Source of the DNA: Ceratopteris richardii
Taxonomy: Eukaryota; Streptophyta; Polypodiopsida; Polypodiales; Pteridaceae
NCBI GenBank assembly: GCA_020310875.1
Contig: CM035441.1
Location: 85,755,277 to 85,819,276, forward strand
Reading direction: 5' to 3'
Length of the DNA: 64,000 bases
In this document: positions 42,536-56,048 of the stretch, one piece after another
Position numbering within the stretch: the stretch's first letter is position 1
Layout: each line of letters begins with the position of its first letter
The notes under the pieces: model-generated
What the model saw: the letters and a program-made list of their open reading frames with translations, nothing else
Databases searched by the model: none
What the model was told of the DNA's origin: nothing
Position numbers and translations under genes: made by a program

Positions 42536-42846
42536 TTGGTGAACCCGACGTGAACAAACGGCCTTGCAGCTCAGGTATAAAATTTAAATTTTTCGTGCAT
42601 GTGCATACATGATATCGACAGGTTGGATTGCAGAAGCTTCTTCATCCGTGGGAGCAGTGGCTTTGTCTTTGACTCCTTGCACTCTTCTAGGTGTTGAGGG
42701 CTGTCCCTAGGGAACTGAGTGCCTCCACGAAGAGTGGCAAGTAGCTATCCTCATCTCGCCACCCCTTTTCATCGACATTAGAAGCAAGAACGTTTGCACA
42801 ATCATCCATTAGCAACTGATGTATTAGATTTTGATTCTATTAAAAA

Positions 42847-44022
42847 TTGTATAAACTTATACACAAGTCACTCTTTAAGCCTCTTCTTCGATTCAGATTA
42901 CAGGTATTGATCTATCATCTAAGACTTCTTGTTGCTCAAATATCAATGGGTAAAAAAGCAGTTAATTTAAACATGCATAAAACGAACTTTACTATGGAGG
43001 GTTCAATTAAGAATGCAAATTTGGGACTTGAAGTGCAAGTCAAAGATTTAGAGGATAAGCTAAACTCGTCAAATCAAGCAAAATTTAAAGAAGTATTTCT
43101 GTTAATTGACAAGTTAAGTGAGTTTTCTAATTCAAATAGTGCGATGTGTGGAATTTTACAAGAAATTGTTAAAACATTAAAGATCCAAATAGATGATTTG
43201 ACCAAAAAAGTCAATGAAATCCCTAAATGCAAGTGTAATGAACATGAAATGCAAAGTTTATCTCCAAAGTTGCCTAATGAAACCCATATGAATGAGTTTA
43301 GGAAATCCACCTTTAGGGCTATGAATAGGAAAGTATATCCCTTAAGATGCTTTTGGTGTGACCAACTAGGTCATAGGTACGAGGATTGTGTTGCTTATAG
43401 TAATGCATGTAAAAATCACTTAGTCATTTCACATAACCTGAAGATTTGTGATTATCAAACACAACTACCTTTGAAATTAAACTTAGGTCGAGGAGGGATG
43501 ATAGACTATTTTGATCAAACAAAATTGAGTCCTAAAACCAAACTTCAAAAACAATGGAAACCGAAGAGTCATAATGAGAAAAGTAATGTATGTCAATTAC
43601 ATTCTATGAACAAGGTTGTGAATAAAAGTAAATGCTTGGACAATGATCAAAACCTTCTTACACCTAAATCTATGAGTAACATTGATATTCAAACTACATT
43701 TAAGGATCAAGATACATTGAAAAAGTTTAAGAAAGAAGAAGATGTAAAGATACAAGATGATGAAAATGAACAATCAATTAATGGAAATGAAGACATATAT
43801 GTGGATAAAACAGAACCTAAAGTCAAAGAAAATGACAATAAATGTGATCAAAATAAAACTGATAAAAGAATAGTACAAACATCTGAAGACGAAAATCTTC
43901 AACTTCAATCAGAACATGACAAGAATATGGGAAAATGGGTACAAGAAGCCATATGGAAGATTGAAAATAATATCGAAAACTCATCTAAAGGTAAGAAAAA
44001 GGAGAAGAATTTAAGTGAATAG
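42847..44022 (+). CDS. array unit 3 Gag-like protein (391 aa)
   Basis: Same protein as units 1 and 2; no residue difference noticed. Internal region 42536-45890, 3355 bp, with no other domain. Confidence 0.75.
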   Translation: MYKLIHKSLFKPLLRFRLQVLIYHLRLLVAQISMGKKAVNLNMHKTNFTMEGSIKNANLGLEVQVKDLEDKLNSSNQAKFKEVFLLIDKLSEFSNSNSAMCGILQEIVKTLKIQIDDLTKKVNEIPKCKCNEHEMQSLSPKLPNETHMNEFRKSTFRAMNRKVYPLRCFWCDQLGHRYEDCVAYSNACKNHLVISHNLKICDYQTQLPLKLNLGRGGMIDYFDQTKLSPKTKLQKQWKPKSHNEKSNVCQLHSMNKVVNKSKCLDNDQNLLTPKSMSNIDIQTTFKDQDTLKKFKKEEDVKIQDDENEQSINGNEDIYVDKTEPKVKENDNKCDQNKTDKRIVQTSEDENLQLQSEHDKNMGKWVQEAIWKIENNIENSSKGKKKEKNLSE

Positions 44023-45890
44023 TTTTATTGTGATGGAATTGTTTATTGAAGATAAAACATTTCAAATTTTGATTTTTGCTTACTGCATATATGCTGTTTT
44101 CCTAAAAATTGAGAAACATATACCTAAATTGTTTAGTTTTAATGTTTGAAAAGCTAATTACAAACTTATGACTAAGTTTACATTACGATTTGTTTAATCA
44201 AAAGAATTCTAAAATATGAAAACACAAAGTTTGTTTCAAATTAAACAAAAACATGTTTGTAATTATGCTTGCAAATGATTTTGATCAGTATGCTTGTCAT
44301 TTCCTAAACTTATGATAAATTTATGATTTTTTTTCTTTCACAAATAAGAAGAAATCTATTATGAAGAACAATTATGAAGAATATTATTATGATGAATATT
44401 TTGCACAAAATGATCTTTGTTTACAACAATTATGATGATATACTTTTAAAAGAAATAAATATATATGATATAAATATGATCATGATAAATATGAAGAACA
44501 TGAAAAACATGTTACAATATGAGGATGATTTTATTGATATACCATACGATGAGTAAGAGGAACTTTTATAATCCAGATATGAATTTTTCATTGAAATAAT
44601 AAAAAAAAAGAATGATGCTCATTTATAAAGATACAAGTTTAAAACTTTGAACATTTTGATTTTCCTAAATTTTGTGAACTTTGTTTCATAGGTTGAAAAA
44701 CCTATTTAAAAAAATTAAGAATGCATTATTTATGATAATTATAACCACTATGAATTTCTTATGATGAAATTTGTGACATGATGAAGATGAATTTAATAGA
44801 ATATATGAATTTATATTTGCAAGATAAATGATAATGAAGATTACTTGTTTTGTAGCTTCTATTTTATAAGTGATTACAGGTTCTGAAGATGCATTGATCA
44901 AAGCAATTGAAGATGTTATGCCAAAAGTTCTGATAAATTTAAAGAGAGCAGATTGAAGATGAAGCAGATTAAAGATAAAATTGATTTTAGGTCGTATTTT
45001 TCTTTGTCTTAAGATTTTGTTTTACGTATTTTATTTGCATTCATATAAACTAATTTATAAAGTCTGGAATGAAAAATATTAATTTATAAAGGACTCTATT
45101 TAACCATATTAGGAAAATAGACATAATTTATATTTCTACATTTATAGATTAAGTGAGATTTGTTAAAAATAGAAGGATTTGTAGTTCATTTAGATAACGA
45201 AAGTAGTTGTATATATGTAGGAGCATATTGTTGCATGATACATGTCTGTGAAAACCTAGATCTTTCTTGTCCATGCAGCTAGATCCTTAGCTCGGATTAA
45301 GGGGTTAAGCCTTTCCCCTTTAAAACAAAAAAGTAGCGAAAAAAAAAAAAAGGAATATTGACATGGAAGTTATACCTTCTTCCACCCCAAAAAGGTATTT
45401 ACATTTATTATCGATATGAAGTTTACATCATATTTATATGAAGAAAACTAGTTGTGAAAAAACACATCTAGTGATTAAAATTGGGCATACAAGGCGGCTG
45501 TCTGTCCAAGTAGATTTCTTTGGCATGCTTGATCGCTCATATGTGAATGCATATATACGACGAAACCTGCATTTGAATGAATGAAAACGAATTTTGTTTT
45601 TAAACTAATCTTTACATGGTTTATAAATGGATGAAATGTAAATTAATGTTTGTTGACTGAAAAGGTTAATAGTTTACCTTTATACTTTAATATGTTTCAT
45701 TTCCAGATTTAATTTTAATGAAACCTCATGTGCATGTTGAAAAGATTAAAAATTTGATAAGTTAAAAGATGTTTATAAAAAGAATTGATGTTTTTCTATG
45801 ATTTAATTTCAGGAAATCATTGAAAATGCCGCTTCCCTTAATCTGCAAGTTGGCCCATCGAGGACGATGTGCAGGTTTGGTGGCGGTGGA

Positions 45891-47615
45891 TGTCGGGAAG
45901 ATTTGCATCTTCCAGTTGATGACCAAAGAAAATGAAAACAACTTAATTGGTGAATTCTAAACCTCTTTTTCACTGTTGAACAATTGTTCTGGATTGAATT
46001 AACTACTTTTGAAGTGTTTGCAGGTACAAGAAATGATGAAGAATATGTGTTCATATTAGGGTTACCCTAATTACTCATTTAATGAGTGTTTTAAATTGAT
46101 ACATATAAGACATATGAGTATATACCCCTAGGGTTTCATAAGTTTATATAAGTTAAGTCAGTAGGATTAATCCAAAGGATCTTAAATGATTCCATTGGGT
46201 TAATGTTAAGGGTTTAGATGATTTATCATGGGTTAAAGATAGGGTTTTAAAGGGTTTTCATGAGTTTTTGATAGGTTTTAAGTAGGTTTTCTAGGGTTTT
46301 AGAATGTTTCAAGGGTTAAAATAATTAATATTTAAGGAAATTAATCTATAACTAAACATTGGTTCATTAACAAAAATTAAAATATGGTTTAATTAATTAC
46401 TTAAACATATGTATGCATTTAAATACTAAGGTTCTAACTAATTAAAAGCTTAACCTAAGCTTAATTTAAATGATTTATTTAATTAGAAATTTAGGATAAT
46501 AGAATTAAAATGAAAACTAGTGGATAATTAATGAGTGGTGAATGTGAGTGGTATTTAAAGTGTGGTGTGAGTGAAGTGTGTAACTAAAGTAGATAAAGTA
46601 AGTAGTTTGAAAGTGTGGTAGTTGTGAGTGTAAGTTAAAAGGGTGGAATAGATAAGTTATGCAGTTAAAGTGTAAAAAGGATGTGTACAAAGAGTGGTGA
46701 GTGTGAGGGGACTTTAAAGTATGGTTGTGAGAGAAAAGTCATTTAAAGTATGGTGGATGAATGTGGTTAAAGAGTGGATGAGAAATTAAAGTAAAAACCA
46801 AAAGAATGGTAAGCTCATAATCTGTGTGAGTATATATATGTATGCTTTCATCATGAATTCCTAATGTTTGTTTCAGTGTCGAGAAGCATTGAAGATTAAT
46901 GAGCAATTGAAGAGCAAATGAAGTGCAGTGAACCTAATGTTTTTTGCATAAACATTGAAGATTACAATTAATTGAAGTGAAGACAATTGAAGTGAAGCGG
47001 CAGCTTAAAGATCCAATTAAACCTTATCTTCCCGATTTAGTCAAAATACCCATTTGTTTAGACATTTATCCAATTATCTAGACTTTACATTTGTATTAGC
47101 TTATTAATTCATTTAGTCAAACCAATTTAGCATCAGATTGTTTCCATTATTTTCTTTCATGTCTTCCGATTTAAACCATGAATTTGAGCAAAGTCGAATT
47201 GAAACTACAACCGAATCCATAGGATTAGTATCAGAAGAACGTATGAAAGATAATAGTACTAATGAAAACTCCATTATTCCAACTATTGAGAATGTCCCGT
47301 CAACTCTAGACAGACCAAAACCCTCTAGCTTACCTGATAGTTTAGTAGAAGAACCCATTATGGAAGTTTCAATCTCATATCAGGAAGCTGTTGCTATGTA
47401 CGAGGCTGCCCGTCCTTACGGTCCATAGCTAGTTAAAACTATTTACTTTTGGTAAGAAAACTTTGGTTTCAGTCATAGAATTAGGTAATTTATATTGTTT
47501 TGTCATTAGAACCCTTATTTCCTTAAGCCTGAGTCCGCTACAGACACCCTGCGCGTGCCGAACGATTTAGGCGGATGACTTGATCCACCATCCGAGCATC
47601 TCTCACGACCCGACA
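45891..47615 (+). repeat. array LTR 4
   Basis: It is 1725 bp with the same ends. The 96-codon frame at 47138-47428 has an Ile-to-Met difference. Confidence 0.95.
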
Positions 47616-47926
47616 TTGGTGAACCCGACGTGAACAAACGGACTTGCAGCTCAGGTATAAAATTTAAATTTTCCGTGCATGTGCATACATGATATCGACA
47701 GGTTGGATTGCAGAAGCTTCTTCATCCGTGGGAGCAGTGGCTTTGTCTTTGACTCCTTGCACTCTTCTAGGTGTTGAGGGCTGTCCCTAGGGAACTGAGT
47801 GCCTCCACGAAGAGTGGCAAGTAGCTATCCTCATCTCGCCACCCCTTTTCATCGACATTAGAAGCAAGAACGTTTGCACAATCATCCATTAGCAACTGAT
47901 GTATTAGATTTTGATTCTATTAAAAA

Positions 47927-49102
47927 TTGTATAAACTTATACACAAGTCACTCTTTAAGCCTCTTCTTCGATTCAGATTACAGGTATTGATCTATCATCT
48001 AAGACTTCTTGTTGCTCAAATATCAATGGGTAAAAAAGCAGTTAATTTAAACATGCATAAAACGAACTTTACTATGGAGGGTTCAATTAAGAATGCAAAT
48101 TTGGGACTTGAAGTGCAAGTCAAAGATTTAGAGGATAAGCTAAACTCGTCAAATCAAGCAAAATTTAAAGAAGTATTTCTGTTAATTGACAAGTTAAGTG
48201 AGTTTTCTAATTCAAATAGTGCGATGTGTGGAATTTTACAAGAAATTGTTAAAACATTAAAGATCCAAATAGATGATTTGACCAAAAAAGTCAATGAAAT
48301 CCCTAAATGCAAGTGTAATGAACATGAAATGCAAAGTTTATCTCCAAAGTTGCCTAATGAAACCCATATGAATGAGTTTAGGAAATCCACCTTTAGGGCT
48401 ATGAATAGGAAAGTATATCCCTTAAGATGCTTTTGGTGTGACCAACTAGGTCATAGGTACGAGGATTGTGTTGCTTATAGTAATGCATGTAAAAATCACT
48501 TAGTCATTTCACATAACCTGAAGATTTGTGATTATCAAACACAACTACCTTTGAAATTAAACTTAGGTCAAGGAGGGATGATAGACTATTTTGATCAAAC
48601 AAAATTGAGTCCTAAAACCAAACTTCAAAAACAATGGAAACCGAAGAGTCATAATGAGAAAAGTAATGTATGTCAATTACATTCTATGAATAAGGTTGTG
48701 AATAAAAGTAAATGCTTGGACAATGATCAAAACCTTCTTACACCTAAATCTATGAGTAACATTGATATTCAAACTACATTTAAGGATCAAGATACATTGA
48801 AAAAGTTTAAGAAAGAAGAAGATGTAAAGATAAAAGATGATGAAAATGAACAATCAATTAATGGAAATGAAGACATATATGTGGATAAAACAGAACCTAA
48901 AGTCAAAGAAAATGACAATAAATGTGATCAAAATAAAACTGATAAAAGAATAGTACAAACATCTGAAGACGAAAATCTTCAACTTCAATCAGAACATGAC
49001 AAGAATATGGGAAAATGGGTACAAGAAGCCATATGGAAGATTGAAAATAATATCGAAAACTCATCTAAAGGTAAGAAAAAGGAGAAGAATTTAAGTGAAT
49101 AG
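47927..49102 (+). CDS. array unit 4 Gag-like protein (391 aa)
   Basis: Same protein with two residue differences: Gln for Arg after the LNLG stretch, and Lys for Gln in VKIKDDENEQ. The Lys variant is also found in the right-hand part of unit 6 (from 60738). Internal region 47616-50974, 3359 bp. Confidence 0.75.
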   Translation: MYKLIHKSLFKPLLRFRLQVLIYHLRLLVAQISMGKKAVNLNMHKTNFTMEGSIKNANLGLEVQVKDLEDKLNSSNQAKFKEVFLLIDKLSEFSNSNSAMCGILQEIVKTLKIQIDDLTKKVNEIPKCKCNEHEMQSLSPKLPNETHMNEFRKSTFRAMNRKVYPLRCFWCDQLGHRYEDCVAYSNACKNHLVISHNLKICDYQTQLPLKLNLGQGGMIDYFDQTKLSPKTKLQKQWKPKSHNEKSNVCQLHSMNKVVNKSKCLDNDQNLLTPKSMSNIDIQTTFKDQDTLKKFKKEEDVKIKDDENEQSINGNEDIYVDKTEPKVKENDNKCDQNKTDKRIVQTSEDENLQLQSEHDKNMGKWVQEAIWKIENNIENSSKGKKKEKNLSE

Positions 49103-50974
49103 TTTTATTGTGATGGAATTGTTTATTGAAGATAAAACATTTCAAATTTTGATTTTTGCTTACTGCATATATGCTGTTTTCCTAAAAATTGAGAAACATA
49201 TACCTAAATTGTTTAGTTTTAATGTTTGAAAAGCTAATTACAAACTTATGACTAAGTTTACATTACGATTTGTTTAATCAAAAGAATTCTAAAATATGAA
49301 AACACAAAGTTTGTTTCAAATTAAACAAAAACATGTTTGTAATTATGCTTGCAAATGATTTTGATCAATATGCTTGTCATTTCGTAAACTTATGATAAAT
49401 TTATGATTTTTTTTCTTTCACAAATAAGAAGAAATCTATTATGAAGAACAATTATGAAGAATATTATTATGATGAATATTTTGCACAAAATGATCTTTGT
49501 TTACAACAATTATGATGATATACTTTTAAAAGAAAGAAATGTATATGATATAAATATGATCATGATAAATATGAAGAACATGAAAAAAATGTTACAATAT
49601 GAGGATGATTTTATTGATATACCATACGATGAGTAAGAGGAACTTTTATAATCCAGATATGAATTTTTCATTGAAATAATAATAAAAAAAGAATGATGCT
49701 CATTTATAAAGATACAAGTTTAAAACTTTGAACATTTTGATTTTCCTAAATTTTGTGAACTTTGTTTCATAGGTTGAAAAACCTATTTAAAAAAATTAAG
49801 AATGCATTATTTATGATAATTATAACCACTATGAATTTCTTATGATGAAATTTGTGACATGATGAAGATGAATCTAATAGAATATATGAATTTATATTTG
49901 CAAGATAAATGATAATGAAGATTACTTGTTTTGTAGCTTCTATTTTATAAGTGATTACAGGTTCTGAAGATGCATTGATCAAAGCAATTGAAGATGTTAT
50001 GCCAAAAGTTCTGATAAATTTAAAGAGAGCAGATTGAAGATGAAGCAGATTAAAGATAAAATTGATTTTAGGTCGTATTTTTCTTTGTCTTAAAATTTTG
50101 TTTTACGTATTTTATTTGCATTCATATAAACTAATTTATAAAGTCTGGAATGAAAAATATTAATTTATAAAGGACTCTATTTAACCATATTAGGAAAATA
50201 GACATAATTTATATTTCTACATTTATAGATTAAGTGAGATTTGTTAAAAATAGAAGGATTTGTAGTTCATTTAGATAACGAAAGTAGTTGTATATATGTA
50301 GGAGCATATTGTTGCATGATACATGTCTGTGAAAACCTAGATATTTCTTGTCCATGTAGCTAGATCCTTAGCTCGGATTAAGGGGTTAAGCCTTTCCCCT
50401 TTAAAACAAAAAAGTAGCGAAAAAGAAAAAAAAAAAGAATATTGACATGAAAGTTATACCTTCTTCCACCCCAAAAAGGTATTTACATTTATTATCGATA
50501 TGAAGTTTACATCATATTTATATGAAGAAAACTAGTTGTGAAAAAACACATCTAGTGATTAAAATTGGGCATACAAGGCGGCTGTCTGTCCAAGTAGATT
50601 TCTTTGGCATGCTTGATCGCTCATATGTGAATGCATATATACGACGAAACCTGCATTTGAATGAATGAAAACGAATTTTATTTTTAAACTAATCTTTACA
50701 TAGTTTATAAATGGATGAAATGTAAATTAATGTTTGTTGACTGAAAAGGTTAATAGTTTACCTTTATACTTTAATATGTTTCATTTCCAGATTTAATTTT
50801 AATGAAACCTCATGTGCATGTTGAAAAGATTAAAAATTTGATAAGTTAAAAGATGTTTATAAAAAGAATTGATGTTTTTCTATGATTTAATTTCAGTAAA
50901 TCATTGAAAATGCCGCTTCCCTTAATCTGCAAGTTGGCCCATCGAGGACGATGTGCAGGTTTGGTGGCGGTGGA

Positions 50975-52699
50975 TGTCGAGAAGATTTGCATCTTCCAGT
51001 TGATGACCAGAGAAAATGAAAACAACTTAATTGGTGAATTCTAAACCTCTTTTTCACTGTTGAACAATTGTTCTGGATTGAATTAACTACTTTTGAAGTG
51101 TTTGCAGGTACAAGAAATGATGAAGAATATGTGTTCATATTAGGGTTACCCTAATTACTCATTTAATGAGTGTTTTAAATTGATACATATAAGACATATG
51201 AGTATATACCCCTAGGGTTTCATAAGTTTATATAAGTTAAGTCAGTAGGATTAATCCAAAGGATCTTAAATGATTCCATTGGGTTAATGTTAAGGGTTTA
51301 GATGATTTATCATGGGTTAGAGATAGGGTTTTAAAGGGTTTTCATGAGTTTTTGATAGGTTTTAAGTAGGTTTTCTAGGGTTTTAGAATGTTTCAAGGGT
51401 TAAAATAATTAATATTTAAGGAAATTAATCTATAACTAAACATTGGTTCATTAACAAAAATTAAAATATGGTTTAATTAATTACTTAAACATATGTATGC
51501 ATTTAAATACTAAGGTTCTAACTAATTAAAAGCTTAACCTAAGCTTAATTTAAATGATTTATTTAATTAGAAATTTAGGATAATAGAATTAAAATGAAAA
51601 CTAGTGGATAATTAATGAGTGGTGAATGTGAGTGGTATTTAAAGTGTGGTGTGAGTGAAGTGTGTAACTAAAGTAGATAAAGTAAGTAGTTTGAAAGTGT
51701 GGTAGTTGTGAGTGTAAGTTAAAAGGGTGGAATAGATAAGTTATGCAGTTAAAGTGTAAAAAAGATGTGTACAAAGAGTGGTGAGTGTGAGGGGACTTTA
51801 AAGTATGGTTGTGAGAGAAAAGTCATTTAAAGTATGGTGGATGAATGTGGTTAAAGAGTGGATGAGAAATTAAAGTAAAAACCAAAAGAATGGTAAGCTC
51901 ATAATCTGTGTGAGTATATATATGTATGCTTTCATCATGAATTCCTAATGTTTGTTTCAGTGTCGAGAAGCATTGAAGATTAATGAGCAATTGAAGAGCA
52001 AATGAAGTGCAGTGAACCTAATGTTTTTTGCAGAAACATTGAAGATTACAATTAATTGAAGTGAAGACAATTGAAGTGAAGCGGCAGCTTAAAGATCCAA
52101 TTAAACCTTATCTTCCCGATTTAGTCAAAATACCCATTTGTTTAGACATTTATCCAATTATCTAGACTTTACATTTGTATTAGCTTATTAATTCATTTAG
52201 TCAAACCAATTTAGCATCAGATTGTTTCCATTATTTTCTTTCATGTCTTCCGATTTAAACCATGAATTTGAGCAAAGTCGAATTGAAACTACAACCGAAT
52301 CCATAGGATTAGTATCAGAAGAACGTATTAAAGATAATAGTACTAATGAAAACTCCATTATTCCAACTATTGAGAATGTCCCGTCAACTCTAGACAGACC
52401 AAAACCCTCTAGCTTACCTGATAGTTTAGTAGAAGAACCCATTATGGAAGTTTCAATCTCATATCAGGAAGCTGTTGCTATGTACGAGGCTGCCCGTCCT
52501 TACGGTCCATAGCTAGTTAAAACTATTTACTTTTGGTAAGAAAACTTTGGTTTCAGTCATAGAATTAGGTAATTTATATTGTTTTGTCATTAGAACCCTT
52601 ATTTCCTTAAGCCTGAGTCCGCTACAGACACCCTGCGTGTGCCGAACGATTTAGGCGGATGACTTGATCCACCATCCGAGCATCTCTCACGACCCGACA
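50975..52699 (+). repeat. array LTR 5
   Basis: It is 1725 bp and starts TGTCGAG, one base off the other copies. It has the CCAGAG variant shared with LTRs 1, 6 and 7. The 96-codon frame is at 52222-52512. Confidence 0.95.
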
Positions 52700-53010
52700 T
52701 TGGTGAACCCGACGTGAACAAACGGCCTTGCAGCTCAGGTATAAAATTTAAATTTTTCGTGCATGTGCATACATGATATCGACAGGTTGGATTGCAGAAG
52801 CTTCTTCATCCGTGGGAGCAGTGGCTTTGTCTTTGACTCCTTGCACTCTTCTAGGTGTTGAGGGCTATCCCTAGGGAACTGAGTGCCTCCACGAAGAGTG
52901 GCAAGTAGCTATCCTCATCTCGCCACCCCTTTTCATCGACATTAGAAGCAAGAACGTTTGCACAATCATCCATTAGCAACTGATGTATTAGATTTTGATT
53001 CTATTAAAAA

Positions 53011-54187
53011 TTGTATAAACTTATACACAAGTCACTCTTTAAGCCTCTTCTTCGATTCAGATTACAGGTATTGATCTATCATCTAAGACTTCTTGTTGCT
53101 CAAATATCAATGGGTAAAAAAGCAGTTAATTTAAACATGCATAAAACGAACTTTACTATGGAGGGTTCAATTAAGAATGCAAATTTGGGACTTGAAGTGC
53201 AAGTCAAAGATTTAGAGGATAAGCTAAACTCGTCAAATCAAGCAAAATTTAAAGAAGTATTTCTGTTAATTGACAAGTTAAGTGAGTTTTCTAATTCAAA
53301 TAGTGCGATGTGTGGAATTTTACAAGAAATTGTTAAAACATTAAAGATCCAAATAGATGATTTGACCAAAAAAGTCAATGAAATCCCTAAATGCAAGTGT
53401 AATGAACATGAAATGCAAAGTTTATCTCCAAAGTTGCCTAATGAAACCCATATGAATGAGTTTAGGAAATCCACCTTTAGGGCTATGAATAGGAAAGTAT
53501 ATCCCTTAAGATGCTTTTGGTGTGACCAACTAGGTCATAGGTACGAGGATTGTGTTGCTTATAGTAATGCATGTAAAAATCACTTAGTCATTTCACATAA
53601 CCTGAAGATTTGTGATTATCAAACACAACTACCTTTGAAATTAAACTTAGGTTGAGGAGGGATGATAGACTATTTTGATCAAACAAAATTGAGTCCTAAA
53701 ACCAAACTTCAAAAACAATGGAAACCAAAGAGTCATAATGAGAAAAGTAATGTATGTCAATTACATTCTATGAACAAGGTTGTGAATAAAAGTAAATGCT
53801 TGGACAATGATCAAAACCTTCTTACACCTAAATCTATGAGTAACATTGATATTCAAACTACATTTAAGGATCAAGATACATTGAAAAAGTTTAAGAAAGA
53901 AGAAGATGTAAAGATACAAGATGATGAAAATGAACAATCAATTAATGGAAATGAAGACATATATGTGGATAAAACAGAACCTAAAGTCAAAGAAAATGAC
54001 AATAAATGTGATCAAAATAAAACTGATAAAAGAAATAGTACAAACATCTGAAGACGAAAATCTTCAACTTCAATCAGAACATGACAAGAATATGGGAAAA
54101 TGGGTACAAGAAGCCATATGGAAGATTGAAAATAATATCGAAAACTCATCTAAAGGTAAGAAAAAGGAGAAGAATTTAAGTGAATAG
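53011..54187 (+). pseudogene. array unit 5 Gag-like region, broken
   Basis: This is the same Gag-like region as in units 1-4, but broken in about two places. Otherwise it is almost identical. Internal region 52700-56048, 3349 bp. Confidence 0.85.
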
Positions 54188-56048
54188 TTTTATTGTGATG
54201 GAATTTTTTATTGAAGATAAAACGTTTCAAATTTTGATTTTTGCTTACTGCATATATGCTGTTTTCCTAAAAATTGAGAAACATATACCTAAATTGTTTA
54301 GTTTTAATGTTTGAAAAGCTAATTACAAACTTATGACTAAGTTTACATTACGATTTGTTTAATCAAAAGAATTCTAAAATATGAAAACACAAAGTTTGTT
54401 TCAAATTAAACAAAAACATGTTTGTAATTATGCTTGCAAATGATTTTGATCAATATGCTTGTCATTTCCTAAACTTATGATAAATTTATGATTTTTTTTC
54501 TTTCACAAATAAGAAGAAATCTATTATGAAGAACAATTATGAAGAATATTATTATGATGAATATTTTGCACAAAATGATCTTTGTTTACAACAATTATGA
54601 TGATATACTTTTAAAAGAAAGAAATATATATGATATAAATATGATCATGATAAATATGAAGAACATGAAAAAAATGTTACAATATGAGGATGATTTTATT
54701 GATATACCATATGATGAGTAAGAGGAACTTTTATAATCCAGATATGAATTTTTCATTGGAATAATAATAAAAAAAAAATGATGCTCATTTATAAAGATAC
54801 AAGTTTAAAACTTTGAACATTTTGATTTTCCTAAATTTTGTGAACTTTGTTTCATAGGTTGAAAAACCTATTTAAAAAAATTAAGAATGCATTATTTATG
54901 ATAATTATAACCACTATGAATTTCTTATGATGAAATTTGTGACATGATGAAGATGAATCTAATAGAATATATGAATTTATATTTGCAAGATAAATGATAA
55001 TGAAGATTACTTGTTTTGTAGCTTCTATTTTATAAGTGATTACAGGTTCTGAAGATGCATTGATCAAAGCAATTGAAGATGTTATGCCAAAAGTTCTGAT
55101 AAATTTAAAGAGAGCAGATTGAAGATGAAGCAGATTAAAGATAAAATTGATTTTAGGTCGTATTTTTCTTTGTCTTAAAATTTTGTTTTACGTATTTTAT
55201 TTGCATTCATATAAACTAATTTATAAAGTCTGGAATGAAAAATATTAATTTATAAAGGACTCTATTTAACCATATTAGGAAAATAGACATAATTTATATT
55301 TCTACATTTATAGATTAAGTGAGATTTGTTAAAAATAGAAGGATTTGTAGTTCATTTAGATAACGAAAGTAGTTGTATATATGTAGGAGCATATTGTTGC
55401 ATGATACATGTCTGTGAAAACCTAGATCTTTCTTGTCCATGCAGCTAGATCCTTAGCTCGGATTAAGGGGTTAAGCCTTTCCCCTTTAAAACAAAAAAGT
55501 AGCGAAAAAAAAAAAAAAAAAGAATATTGACATGGAAGTTATACCTTCTTCCACCCCAAAAAGGTATTTACATTCATTATCGATATGAAGTTTACATCAT
55601 ATTTATATGAAGAAAACTAGTTGTGAAAAAACACATCTAGTGATTAAAATTGGGCATACAAGGCGGCTGTCTGTCCAAGTAGATTTCTTTGGCATGCTTG
55701 ATTGCTCATATGTGAATGCGAAACCTGCATTTGAATGAATGAAAACGAATTTTGTTTTTAAACTAATCTTTACATAGTTTATAAATGGATGAAATGTAAA
55801 TTAATGTTTGTTGACTGAAAAGGTTAATAGTTTACCTTTATACTTTAATATGTTTCATTTCCAGATTTAATTTTAATGAAACCTCATGTGCATGTTGAAA
55901 AGATTAAAAATTTGATAAGTTAAAAGATGTTTATAAAAAGAATTGATGTTTTTCTATGATTTAATTTCAGGAAATCATTGAAAATACCGCTTCCCTTAAT
56001 CTGCAAGTTGGCCCATCGAGGACGATGTGCAGGTTTGGTGGCGGTGGA